A stretch of 64,000 nt of DNA, taken from positions 43,087,289 through 43,151,288 of the forward strand of contig NC_092346.1 in the NCBI RefSeq assembly GCF_963676685.1, read 5' to 3'. This DNA comes from Mytilus edulis (taxonomy: Eukaryota; Mollusca; Bivalvia; Mytilida; Mytilidae). Shown here piece by piece: positions 20,815 through 32,133 of this stretch (position 1 is the stretch's first letter; every line of letters starts with the position of its first letter). Both the position numbers and the translations under genes were made by a program. The notes beneath the pieces are model-generated. The model searched no databases and was not told the DNA's origin. It saw only the letters and a list, made by a program, of their open reading frames with translations.

Positions 20815-21831
20815 GTGACTAACAACAATATGCCTGGGGGCAATTCTTTACCAAGTAATAAAACTGGACAAAATCCTAAGGAAAAGAAATCTACTAACAC
20901 TAATACTGTTCAAACACTATTGTCAGCCAGAAAGGCTTTAGATAAAACCAAAGCTAGAACACAACCTAAATTACCTAAAATAACTCATTCAGAGTTGTCT
21001 AGTGAGTCAGACAATAGCATGGACACTAGAGGATTAAATAGTCTACAAAAGGACCTTGATGAAATCAAAACAAACCTTCAGGGGATAACCAAAAAAGATG
21101 ATCTTGACATACTAACAAAAGATCTTGTAAGAACTCATGATTTAGAAATAATTGTGACCTCTATTGTGACCAAACTATTTCAAAGATTTGAATCAACTAT
21201 GGATAAGAAACTAAACACTAAATTAGCAACAGTACAGAAAGAAATGCAAGAGATGCAAAACAAGTTTGAAGCCTTATCAATAGAAAATGAAGAACTTAGA
21301 AAACAAATTGACCAAACCAGAGATGTAGTTATTAAAAACAAAAAAGGCTTAGAGGATTCAACCAGAATGTATCAAGAGGCATTAACTAGTGCCAACTATA
21401 ATGAACAATACTCTAGGAAAAACAACATCAAAGTCATGAACTTTCCCAGACGTGAGGATCAGAATTTGCGATCAGACTTTATAGAAACTGTGAGGAGGGA
21501 TCTTAATGTTCACCTTGAAGAACGGGATGTTGTTGCAATCCACCGCTTGCCATCAGACAAACCTGGACCAAAACCAATGATTGTAAAACTTTTCAATAGT
21601 GATGTTAAAAGAAAAGTGATGGTAGAGAGAAAAAACTTGAATAACAAAGTACGCATTAGTGACGACGTTACCTGGAGAAACATGCAGCTTATTAGTAAAC
21701 TGAGAGACATGAGCTGTTTTGAATCTGTATGGTTTTACAACTCTGGAGTATATGGTAGAATGGAAGATGGTTTACAACTGAAGTTAAACTTATTTGATAA
21801 TATAAGGACAAGGTTACAACAAAGAAAATAG
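20815..21831 (+). CDS. LINE ORF1 protein (coiled coil plus RRM-like domain)
   Basis: 338 residues if the non-ATG codon at 20815 is used; the first real ATG is at 20830 (MPGGNSLPSN), giving 333 residues. The N-terminal third is basic and Ser/Thr-rich, low complexity. A heptad-like coiled coil runs over roughly residues 125-195 (EMQEMQNKFEALSIENEELR). Then follow YSRKNNIKVMNFPRRE and a conserved C-terminal region with VVAIHRLPSDKPGPKPMIVK. That order, a coiled coil for trimer formation followed by an RNA-binding RRM-like fold, is typical of L1/Tx1 ORF1 proteins, which coat the element RNA. The frame is intact. ORF2 lies 741 bp downstream. Confidence 0.88.
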   Translation: MTNNNMPGGNSLPSNKTGQNPKEKKSTNTNTVQTLLSARKALDKTKARTQPKLPKITHSELSSESDNSMDTRGLNSLQKDLDEIKTNLQGITKKDDLDILTKDLVRTHDLEIIVTSIVTKLFQRFESTMDKKLNTKLATVQKEMQEMQNKFEALSIENEELRKQIDQTRDVVIKNKKGLEDSTRMYQEALTSANYNEQYSRKNNIKVMNFPRREDQNLRSDFIETVRRDLNVHLEERDVVAIHRLPSDKPGPKPMIVKLFNSDVKRKVMVERKNLNNKVRISDDVTWRNMQLISKLRDMSCFESVWFYNSGVYGRMEDGLQLKLNLFDNIRTRLQQRK

Positions 21832-22572
21832 ACAAGATGTATTAAAATTCTTGGTTTTAACTGAAATTAATAGAAAATGTTTTTACAAGTACTCATTTTG
21901 ACACCTTAATTAGTAACTGTAAAATTATACAAATTTATATCTAGAAATAAGAAATAATTTAACTACTTATATTGAATGTGAATGTGCTTTTTTGTTTTGT
22001 TTTTTAATTTTGTATTATCTCCCTTGAATCAATTATGTCCAAGTTTTTCTGCTGTAGAATATGTTTATACATTACTATTTTATAATAATAAGAAACATTG
22101 ATGATAATTTATATTATATAGAAACTTTATGGTAAAATTAGTATACTTAGAACCTATAAGCATATACAATCATGACATTTATAAGGTGACTTAATTGTAT
22201 TTTTTGTTATCTCCCTTGAGTCACTAATTTCTATTATTCTTATAATTGAACATGTAAATATAAACTACTCACAATTACAATTATAAATGACACTTATGGC
22301 AAATGTTAATGTAAAGATATTATTCTGTAGAAACTAAAAAATTGTGAAACATTGTTCATAATTATGAAAATGCTTTATCCCAATTGTCATATTCAATCCA
22401 TTGAATATTTTTTTAAACTATTTCTCATTTATTTTTCTATTTTTTTTCATTTATTTTTAAACACTCCTTTGGAAATTATCCTGTTTGACATCCCCATTCT
22501 AATTACTTTTCCTTGTTTACATCATTATTGGAAAATTATTTTTATTTCTTTCATTCAACTACTTGATGTAAT

Positions 22573-25500
22573 TTGGATGCAAACATTTTACTATCAATGA
22601 GTTCATTAAAGATTTTGTCTGTTAATTGTCAAGGCCTTGGTAACACATTAAAAAGAAGAGACGTATTTGATATGCTGAAGTCAAAGAACTGTAATATATA
22701 TTGTATTCAGGATACTCATTTTGCAAATGATATAGAAAACATAGTGAGATCTATGTGGGGTTATGAGTGTTATTTTTCATCTGTTAGCTCAAACTCTAGA
22801 GGTGTAGCTATTTTGTTCAATAATAATTTTGAATGCAAAGTGTTGAAAGAAAAAAAAAGATATAAATGGAAACTATTTAATTTTAGATATTCTTGTAGAA
22901 AATAGAAAGATAACTCTTGTATGTCTATACGGACCAAATACAGACAATCCTGATTTTTTTTCTAATATTATGTCTGTTATTGATGATTTTGAAAATGAAT
23001 ACTTTGTTATTTGTGGTGATTTCAATCTTGTCCAAAACCCATGTATAGATTATAGCAACTATGTGAATATTAACAATCAGAAAGCTAGGGAAAAAGTATT
23101 GGAATTTATTGAAGAAAGAAATTTGATAGACCCGTATAGAGAACTTTTTCCAGATGTACAGCGATACACTTGGAGGAAGAGAAATCCTTTTAAACAGGCT
23201 AGATTAGACTTTTTCCTTCTCACTGAAAACTTTTTAAACAGTCTAAAAAATTGTAATGTGCTTCCAAGCTATCGGTCAGATCACTCTATGATTTTGCTAG
23301 ATTTAGAATTTAACCCTTTCATTAGGGGAAAAGGTTTGTGGAAGTTTAACAACTCTTTATTATATGATATAGACTACATAAATACTATTAAGCAAAAAAT
23401 TCAGGAAGTGAAAAAACAATATTGTGCTTTAGTTTATAATATGGAAAATATTGACAAAATAGATAATACAGACATTCATTTTAGAATAAACTGTCAGCTT
23501 TTGCTTGAGACTCTTCTTATGGAAATTAGGGGGAAGACAATTTCATATTCAAGCTATAAAAAAAAAGCAAGACGAAAAAAGGGAAATAAATCTTCGAAAT
23601 GAAATAACTCAATTAGAAGAAAGAGTTGACGAACATTCCATTAACGCATTAGAAGCAAAAAAGCATGAGCTCGAAAGTTTACGAACACAAAAATTAAAAG
23701 GGAAATTAGTAAGATCCCGTGTTCAATGGATACAGGAAGGGGAAAAACTTACTAATTATTTCTGTGGCTTAGAATCACGAAATTTTATGAGAAAAATTAT
23801 TCCCAAAGTAGAGAAAGAAAATGGGGAAATTATAACAAAACAAAAAGATATTTTGAATGAAGTTAAATATTTTTATGACAATCTTTATAAAAAAAGGGAT
23901 ACTAAAAATTCTTTAAGTGATTTTAAAAAAGACTTGAAAAATTTAAGTGTTCCTATACTTTCGTCTCAGGAAAAAGAAAGCTTGGAAGGTATAATTACTG
24001 TTAAAGAAGCCGGAGAAGCATTGAAAAAAATGAAAAACAACAAAACTCCTGGAACGGATGGTTTTTCAGCAGAGTTCTATAAAAAATTTTGGAAGGATCT
24101 TCAAATTTTTATTGTAAATTCTTTAAATTATGTTGCAAAAACAGGGGAACTATCTGTTACACAAAAACAAGGGATTATTACTTGTTTACCAAAAGGGAAT
24201 AAACCCCGCCACTTTTTAAAAAACTGGCGCCCTATATCTTTACTGAATACTGTGTATAAAATTGGATCAGCAGCTATTGCAAACAGATTTAAGAGTGTCC
24301 TTGATAAATTGATAAATTTTGATCAGACTGGTTTTATTAGTGGAAGGTATATTGGGGAAAATATAAGACTCATTTATGATATATTACAGTACACAGAGGA
24401 ACATGAAATACCAGGGTTATTACTTTTGATTGATTTCGAAAAAGCTTTCGATTCAATATCATTGGACTTTTTGATAAATGTTTTGAAATTTTTCAATTTT
24501 GGCGATTCTATCAATTGGGTTAAAGTTTTTTACAATAATATCAACTCTGCTGTCATCCAGGGGGGGGAACCTTTCAGATTTTTTTACTATTGGAAGAGGT
24601 TGTAGACAAGGGGACCCCTGTCTCCATATCTTTTTATTTTATGTGTTGAGATTCTGGCATTGAAAATAAGGGGAAATAGTGACATTAGTGGTATAGAGGT
24701 CACACGGGTTGAGCATAAATTGTCACAGTTTGCTGATGACACCTCTTTGATTTTGGATGGGAGTGAAAAATCTTTACAAGAATCATTATTAGAATTAGAC
24801 TGGTTTGCAAAAATATCTGGACTGAATATTAACTTCACAAAAACACAAGTTATTTGGTTTGGGAGCAAAAAATATAGTACAGATACTTTATGCCCTAACA
24901 GAAATCTGTCCTGGGGTGAAACTTCGTTTAAATTACTAGGAATCAATTTTGATGTCGATCTTGAAAACTTGTTAAGATAAATTATTCTGAAAGAATTGTA
25001 CAGATTAAAAATACTTTAAATCAATGGTCTAAAAGGAATCTAACTGTTATAGGTACAATAACTGTGATTAAAACTCTAGTCTTGCCTATTGGAAACCATC
25101 TCATTATCTCTCTGCCAAATCCTTCAGATGATATTATTAAGAGAATAAATGAACTTATTTATTCATACATATGGAACTCACCTATACATAGAGTTAAGAA
25201 GGATATTCTAATCAAAGATTATTTGGAGGGAGGTTTGAAAATGCTTGATTTGAATATGTTCATTACAGCACTTAAATCAACATGGATTAGGAGGCTTTTG
25301 CAGAGAGATAGTAAATGGCAAAATATTTTCATGTCAAATATAGATAAAAGAAAGTTGTTTAGTTGTGGTGTTGATTATATTAGACAACTGTATATGACAG
25401 TTAACAACCATTTTTGGAAAGATGTACTAAGATCCTGGGAAATGATTATTCAAAAAGAAAGACATTTTACTTATGATTTATTTTTATCAAATCCACTATG

Positions 25501-26380
25501 GCTGAATAATAATATTAAGATTGGTCATAAATCAGTAATTTATCAAGAATGGTTCAATAGTGGTATTAGATTTTTAAATGATATAGTTGACGAAAATGGA
25601 TCGTATATTTCTTTTGACCAATTTAAGCAAAAATATAACATTAACACAGATTTTCTTAAATTTTACAGTGTTATTTCGGCAGTGAAAGAGGCATCAAAAT
25701 CTTTCCCTAAAGGATCTTACAAATTAGTTTGTCCTTTTATACCATCATGTTTACAAATATTTTTAAAACATTGTAAAGGATCAAAAGATATGTATTCTGT
25801 ACTGACAAGAAATAATGTTATTCCTACTGGACAGCTTAAGTGGGTTAAAATTTTAGGTGAACAGAATCTGAACTGGAAAAAGATTTTCAGACTGCCTTTT
25901 GCTGTTACTAAAAATAGTAAATTACAGTGGTTGCAATATAGGATTAACCATTGCATTATTGCCACAAATCAGTATTTAGTTAAAATAAAATTGACTGATG
26001 ATCCTTTATGTACATTTTGTAAATCAGATAATGAGTCTATAGAACACCTATTTTGGAATTGCAATACTGTACAAGATTTTCTAAAGGATGTTGATAACTG
26101 GTTCCTTTCCGGTGGAATAAGTCTTCCAATAAATAAATTAAACTTTCTTTTTGGAGACTTATCCAAGATATTTCCCAACAACCCATATAACATGATTTTT
26201 CTTTATATTAAACAATATGTGTATAATTCTAGATGCTTTAAAAGGAATCTCTCATTGCAAGCAATTATAATAAAACTGAAAGATATGTATAAATTAGAGA
26301 GTATGATAGCTGTAAAAATTAAAAAGATAACTGAATTTGACAATGTATGGAATGTTTTTGTGTTATTGAATACCAGCTAA
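22573..26380 (+). pseudogene. LINE ORF2: endonuclease and reverse transcriptase, with frameshifts
   Basis: The best Met is at 22573 or 22597. The endonuclease spans about 22610-23330: KILSVNCQGLG, YCIQDTHF, FVICGDFNLV, ARLDFFLLTENF and YRSDHSMILLDL. RT follows: KTPGTDGFSAEFYKKFW, NWRPISLLNTVYK, LLLIDFEKAFDS (motif A, about 24425), QGDP in a shifted frame (about 24608) and LSQFADDTSLIL (catalytic DD, about 24735). The C-terminus has a knuckle, CTFCKSDNESIEHLFWNC (about 26010-26065). It is split by five one-base indels, all at homopolymers: A-run 22850-22858, A-run 23558-23566, G-run 24560-24567, C-run 24615-24618, A-run near 24964. No nonsense substitution was seen within the frames, so the element is young or the breaks are assembly errors. 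It would nick DNA and copy its own RNA into the target. Confidence 0.88.
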
Positions 26381-26823
26381 TGTCTTTTTTGTTGTTGTTA
26401 CAATAAATTATGACTACTTAATTATAATCTTTTTTAAAGAAAATATTATTGTCGTGTTATGTACTTGATCAGTGTTGATGGCTGTTACGAAAGAAATATG
26501 TCTCGTAAATTTTCAATTTTTGTTCAACATAATTATTTGATATTTAAAATATAGATAGGGATGTAACTGGATAATCCTTTTGTGTTTTGTTTTTGTTTTT
26601 TGTGTTTTGTTTTCCTTCGTTATTTATTTATTTATTTATTTTTAATTTTTAATTTTTTTAATTTTTTATTTCTTTATCTTTTCAATAGAAAATGTAAAAT
26701 ATTTCCAATTAAGATTTATTTATAAAAATGACATTGCATTTATCTTATATGTATTATATTGTATGTATGTCATGTATATGTTGTAATTGTTGGAAATAAA
26801 AAAGTCAAAAGTTAGAAAAAAAA

Positions 26824-27155
26824 AAGTTTTTGAAAAACAAAAGGGCCTGGAATGGAGTAATTTTAAATCAACAGCATTATCCTATTTTAGTTATAAATAA
26901 AGTTGATTTGCCGTTTCGACGTCATGTTGGCTAACAAATAGGAAACTGTACCTTATTTTAAGTCTAGACTTTTAGTATTCGTATTGTCATTTTACAAAGT
27001 CATGCTGATTAAAAGACTACAATATGAAACAATGTGAAAATGATTGAATTAAGAAGTGTCAACCCTGTGATTATAACCTGTTTATATAGCAAATCCTAAA
27101 TACACCGTTTTGGTGGTGCGCCTGACAGATGCGGAACGTACAGATGTTAAAAAAA
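26824..27155 (+). repeat. Repeat R array, right piece
   Basis: It resumes the R unit after the LINE (AAACAAAAGGGCCTGGAATG) and goes on through CCTATTTTAGTTATAAATAA and GTCATGCTGATTAAAAGAC to TGGTGCGCCTGACAGATGCG and GAACGTAC. The terminal block is found inverted at 30172-30232. Confidence 0.7.
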
Positions 27156-28204
27156 AAGGTTATAGGTAACATGTGACATATAATGACATGACTAAAAGAA
27201 AATCGCATCGGATAGTGCCGGAACTCATTAATTTGTCTAATTGCTTATTGTTTAAACAAAAATCGATGAAAAAGGGTAAAATTTTCAGTATATCCTATCA
27301 AGTATATATACCCTTATATAAGCTTTCTTCTGTTATATGTTTATTAGGTTGACAAACAAACGGCCTTTAGATTTAGTAGTATAGATATTCTAAGTTTTTC
27401 GGTTTTCTTTTCTACAACAGTAAACTGACCCCTTGCATGAGGGAGGGTTGTTTCCAACCTGATAATAACAAATACAGGTCATAGACATAGTACGGCATTT
27501 TACGCACGACTTTAACCTAGACCAAACAGCAAGCTATAATTAAGGGACCTCAAAATTAAGTTAGTAAGTATAAAGTAAAACTTTATTTTGTTTCGGCATT
27601 TTGACAAACACTACAAACATAAGCTCTAATGAGCTTTTAACAGAATATAAAAAAGATATGCAATAACAAATAAAACAAGGCATGCTAATAAATAATAAAA
27701 AGCAGCACCAAATTTAACTCTAGCATATACATGTATCTTGCTAAATACCAAACATATATATGAAGCACTAATATAAAAAAAAAAGGCTGCATGCAAAAAA
27801 AAAAGCAGCACCAAATTTAACTCTAGCATATACATGTATCTAGCTAAATACCAAACATATATATGAAGCACTAATTTTGAAAAAAATTGCAGTTTATATT
27901 TTTTTAAATAATTCATAAAGTAAACATTTCAAATCTTGTAATTAATAAAATGTAGAAACAAAACTTCAGTTGCAATGCAAGATGTTAATGCAGCATAATA
28001 AGCACAAATAATAATGTAACACAAATTACCTATAGGCAGAGCAAAAACAGTCTGTTCAACTCCAGGACTGAACAAGACTTCTGAAATGTACGAAGCTGTT
28101 AACAGTCCTGAAATGGTCTGGTAAGCTATTCCATAAAGAAGCAGCAGCAAAACTAAAAGATTTTTTTCCATATGAGGTAGTTTACTTACCTGTGGTACTG
28201 CCAA
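27156..28204. other. Intergenic with a 103 bp tandem duplication, no gene
   Basis: Two copies of AGCAGCACCAAATTTAACTC, TAGCATATACATGTATC and ATATATATGAAGCACTAAT start at 27701 and 27804, a 103 bp step. Only a few bases differ, so the duplication is recent. The open frames across it are by-products of the repeat. Confidence 0.55.
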
Positions 28205-29600
28205 AATATTACTGTATCTAAAGTATATTTAGTGTGTTTAATTTGGAGTTAATTTTGTAAACATAAGGGAGCCAAATTATTAAAAATTTTATAGGTCTCA
28301 AGTGTCATTGTCCTGATGCGTCTTACTTGTAGGGTTGGAACCTTAACGTTCTCAAGAAGAGTTTCAGAGGATGATAAGTAGTATATACAAATCTTAACGC
28401 TCTCTCTGGTATTTTTTCGAGTTTTTTTTAGAATTTTTCTCTGTACAAAAATGCCAAGCCAAACCAATTGAAAAATTAAAATTACTCAAAATGAAAGTAT
28501 GAAAAAATGTAAGTTTATTTAAACTGTTTCAAAAGGATCCAATTCTCTTGAGAACATTTAGCTGTTGTGATGCCTTTCTACACAAGTTACTTATATGTGC
28601 ATTAAATTTTAGTTGGTAATCAATGTCAATTCCAGAGATAACTTCACGGTTTCTTGACATGATAAAATATTTTGCTGAATTTGTATAGATGGATTTTTTG
28701 CAAACTTAAGGTTCTTTTCCCTACAGCAATAACTTGAAGTTTGTCAGGATTTGCCTGCATCTTATTTTCTTTAAACCAATCAATCAGCACTTGAGACTCA
28801 GATTCTAATATGGATATGAGATGGTCATAATCCGGACTACTAAAAGACAGCATAATTGTAAAATGTACTATGGTTAACCAAATAAAAAATATCATTTATG
28901 AAGACATTAAATAAAATTGGCCTCATTATAGAACCTTGTGATGCCCCTTTTGGATGTCAGCCCATCTACTCAGAACATCATTTATTTTAATTTGCTGTTT
29001 TCTGTTAGAAAGATATATTTTTAATAAAGATACCGAATGTGGATAAACACAATATGCTTAAAATTTATCTAGTAAATTTACCCCCCCCCCCCCAAGAACT
29101 GCAGCTATATAAAAACATTTATCTAAGGCTTTACACCAGTCTTCCAGTAATCTGAGCTGCGTACTTTGACGTCCATGTCTCCTACGGAAAGCACATAGAT
29201 AAGGATCAAAAATGGAATCAAAGAAATCGTATAACTGTATTTCAAATATCTTTTCATAAAATTTTGAAAAAATAGGTAACACACTGACTGGTCTGTAGTT
29301 AGATTTCAGTAGTGGGTCGTTCTTTTTATGTTTTTAAGGGTGTAACTTGGGCTTCTTTGAGTCGATCTGGACATATGCCTATGCTACCGTCAAATTTAGA
29401 AGACTGATCAGCTGAGGTGCAAGTACAGATTTACTTGCTGTAACTATTTTTGCTGGTATTCCATCTGCTTCTGTTGCTTTTTTCACGTTAACTTTATTGA
29501 TGATTTTTTCCACTTTTTCAGATGTCACCTTTTGAAATTTAAATTTTGTATCTGTTGTCAAGTGATTTTGTTCAATGTATGGCATTTATGCTATGATGGT
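28205..29600 (-). pseudogene. Decayed jockey/CR1-type LINE reverse transcriptase
   Basis: Minus-strand fragments read in RT order. The N-terminal part FQKVTSEKVEKIINKVNVKK, then EADGIPAKIV (about 29500), is followed by SKFYEKIFEIQLYDFFDSIF and CAFRRRHGRQSTQLRLLEDW (about 29150-29270). Next come YLSNRKQQIKINDVLS (about 28980), SSPDYDHLISILESESQVL and WFKENKMQANPDKLQVIAVG (about 28750-28850). The C-terminal piece is LLENVKVPTLQVRRIRTM (about 28310-28360). The block holding catalytic motif A is deleted and replaced by a C-run at 29081-29095, and the YADD box is eroded. The fragments are in several frames with stops. It is clearly inactive. The clade is a judgement from motif style. Confidence 0.8.
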
Positions 29601-29944
29601 TTAATGGATCATTTATAACATCATTTATGTAAGGGTGCTAGCGTAAACAATTCAAAAAGAAAAAACAACGATCTAATCTATTTATATGAGAAATACCTAT
29701 GAACCACAAACGATAATTACTGAAAAACTGTAACAGGCTCCTGAATCGGGACAGGTGGATAAAGATGCAGCGGGTTTGGATAGTTTTGTCCCGCCGACGT
29801 ACAATATAATTGCCGTTGAAGGAATCTATTCTCCTTCAGAAGATCTGCGTACTTTATTCTAACACGAAAAACATGATTTTGATGGGGAATGTAAGTAAGG
29901 GGGAAGAAAACCAATGCTCTGTTCTGTACAGGTATTTTCCTCTG

Positions 29945-30645
29945 TTATCTATATAATACTAAAATTACGAGGTCCCATTTGTCAACCGTCATCACGTAAA
30001 AACGACGAATCAAAGAATTCAACTAATATAGTACAAAGGTGTAGATTAAAAATTACACCACTCCAGGCTCTTTTGTTTTCCACGTAATTAATATTGCCAA
30101 TAATTAAGAAGTTCCGGGTTGAGTCCGATACCGATACAAATAGTATATTCACCTGTTACCTATTACCTTATTTGTACGTTCCGCGTCTGACAGGCGCACC
30201 TACAAACGATGTATTCAGGATTAATATGCTATATACACGGGTCATATTCACAGGGTTGACACTACTAGATTGTGAAATTGTTACCTATTGTATCATTTTA
30301 TTCATTCAAACTTTCTAAGATAACAATACGAATACTAAAAATCTGGACTAAAATAAGGCGTATAGGTACAGTTTTCAATTTGTTAGCGGACATGACGTAA
30401 AACAGCGAATCAAAGAATTCAACTTTATAACTAATATAGGACAATGCTGTTGATTAAAAAATATTCCTTTTGTTTCCCAACTAATTAATACTACCAATAA
30501 TTGATAAGTTCCAGTTCGACGGATTCAAACAGAAAGATTTGAAAGCAGAGAAAATTGCGTATCTTATAATCGGCATGACTTTATCAGATGACAATACTAA
30601 TATCAAAATAAGGCTTGCGCATAGTTATATACTTTAATTCGGTCA
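29945..30645 (-). repeat. Repeat R array, inverted copies
   Basis: At least two inverted units show complements of R blocks: CATGACTTTATCAGATGACA (about 30575), AATTGATAAGTTCC (about 30500), GCGAATCAAAGAATTCAACT (about 30405 and, as GACGAATCAAAGAATTCAAC, about 30003) and GTACGTTCCGCGTCTGACAG (about 30175). Confidence 0.7.
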
Positions 30646-30815
30646 CGGACCCGCGATATCACGGGTGTGTTCTAGGATATATAAATCGGAGCACTCCCAC
30701 TTGGGATATATGGTTTATATTTATACTTAATCAAATATTTACACAGATATTTACACGGTATGGTGGACTGCTTATCAGTTATAAAACATTATATACAGTC
30801 AAGACTGAATTTTAA

Positions 30816-31259
30816 GGTGGCACGGTAGTATTTCCTGGCCCATAGTGGTCCCCGGGATAATGATAACCTTTTTAAAATTTTCACCCATTTCTCAAACTGC
30901 GAAAAATTCTACATTCACAGTTAACTGAAGTACTTTCATTTTACTATTCAGAAATGAATTTGAATGTGTATCATGACCGTTTACTTTTTTTTGCTATTTT
31001 TAAAAACCTAAGGCCACTAGTGGTTTTAGGTCATTTATCGTGCAGTGAATACATGATTTTTTAAAAATCCTACAAATTCTTTTCATCTGTATGTAAAATT
31101 ATTTCATATTTTTCTACACCAAATTCATCCCTCAATTTGGGAAAGTATTTCAGATGATACTGTATTTTTTGTCCAATCACACTGTTCAGATACATTGACT
31201 TAGGTAGAGTACACAAAAGAGCAACCTAAATTCTGGAATGCAAATACTACCGTGCCACC
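30816..31259. mobile_element. TTAA-flanked MITE, 444 bp
   Basis: The ends are GGTGGCACGGTAGTATTT and its reverse complement AAATACTACCGTGCCACC, each bordered by TTAA (30812-30815 and 31260-31263). TTAA duplication and short inverted ends fit a piggyBac-type non-autonomous element. The interior is non-coding. Confidence 0.78.
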
Positions 31260-32133
31260 TTAAAAACAAGTATCAATATCTTTTCATATTATTTAAAAGA
31301 AAGAAAAAAAACGGTTCGGGAAAAGGATATGATTACATTACCGATGCGGGATGCGGAAATAAAAAAAAAATATTTAGAATTTTTAAAAATATTTAAAAAT
31401 TGGTGCGGGCGGGTCCGTCGAACAAGGAATAAAATTGGTGTGGCCCAAGTATGCATTTATATATTTCAGTCGATTGTGCTTCACGGTTTACTAGAAATAA
31501 AAAAAAAATAAAAAAATTGTGATATAATCAAATATATTGTACATGTTATGTTTAAGGGACCGGTCAATATTTATTGAGGGGTTCGGAACGGTGCAAAACG
31601 CAGTAGGACACACATCTTTTTTACTTATTTTTTTATAGGACTTCTACTTTTTTAGTTTTCAGCACTGATAGGACAGCAATATATTTATGGCATATGTATG
31701 AATGTAGAAAATAGGGTAAACAAATCTAATAACACCAAAATACACAAGATTAATTAAGGAACTAACAAGTAACAACAATATAAATACAATTTCAAGTTCA
31801 GACATTAATATTATGTTGATAGAAAAATCATGTAATGATTTTATAAAGGTTGAAAAAATATACATGTATAAAAAATAAGTAATAACATAAAATTAAAAAA
31901 ACAAAGCAAAACAACAATAAACAAATGTAAAAAGAGAACATTGATGGAGCTTTTAATAAGTGGTATGTTATACTGCCATCAGTGTGGTACAAATTAAACA
32001 AATGCAAATCATTTAATAAAGGTAGGATTAAATAAAATATGCATCTTTTAAAAATAAGAAAACCTTTAAACAATAAAACATTCTTACTAGATAATTAAGA
32101 TGACCTTGTAATAAAAGCCTATGACAGTTCTAG

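Larger units (their letters stand above)
20576..26823 (+). mobile_element. Near full-length L1/Tx1-type LINE
   Basis: 6.2 kb. It has a 5' UTR of about 240 bp, ORF1, a 741 bp spacer, ORF2, a 3' UTR with AATAAA near 26795 and a short A-tail (from 26816). It is flanked by a target duplication: AAGTTTTTGGAA (20564-20575) and AAGTTTTTGAAA (26824-26835). The flanking sequence on both sides is repeat R, which becomes continuous when the LINE is removed. Two ORFs, an apurinic-type endonuclease and a C-terminal CCHC finger in ORF2 place it in the L1/Tx1 group. Confidence 0.88.

Noticed and set aside
27626..27916. 96-codon minus-strand frame as a membrane protein
   Set aside because: It covers the 103 bp tandem duplication; its apparent internal repeat is simply that duplication translated.
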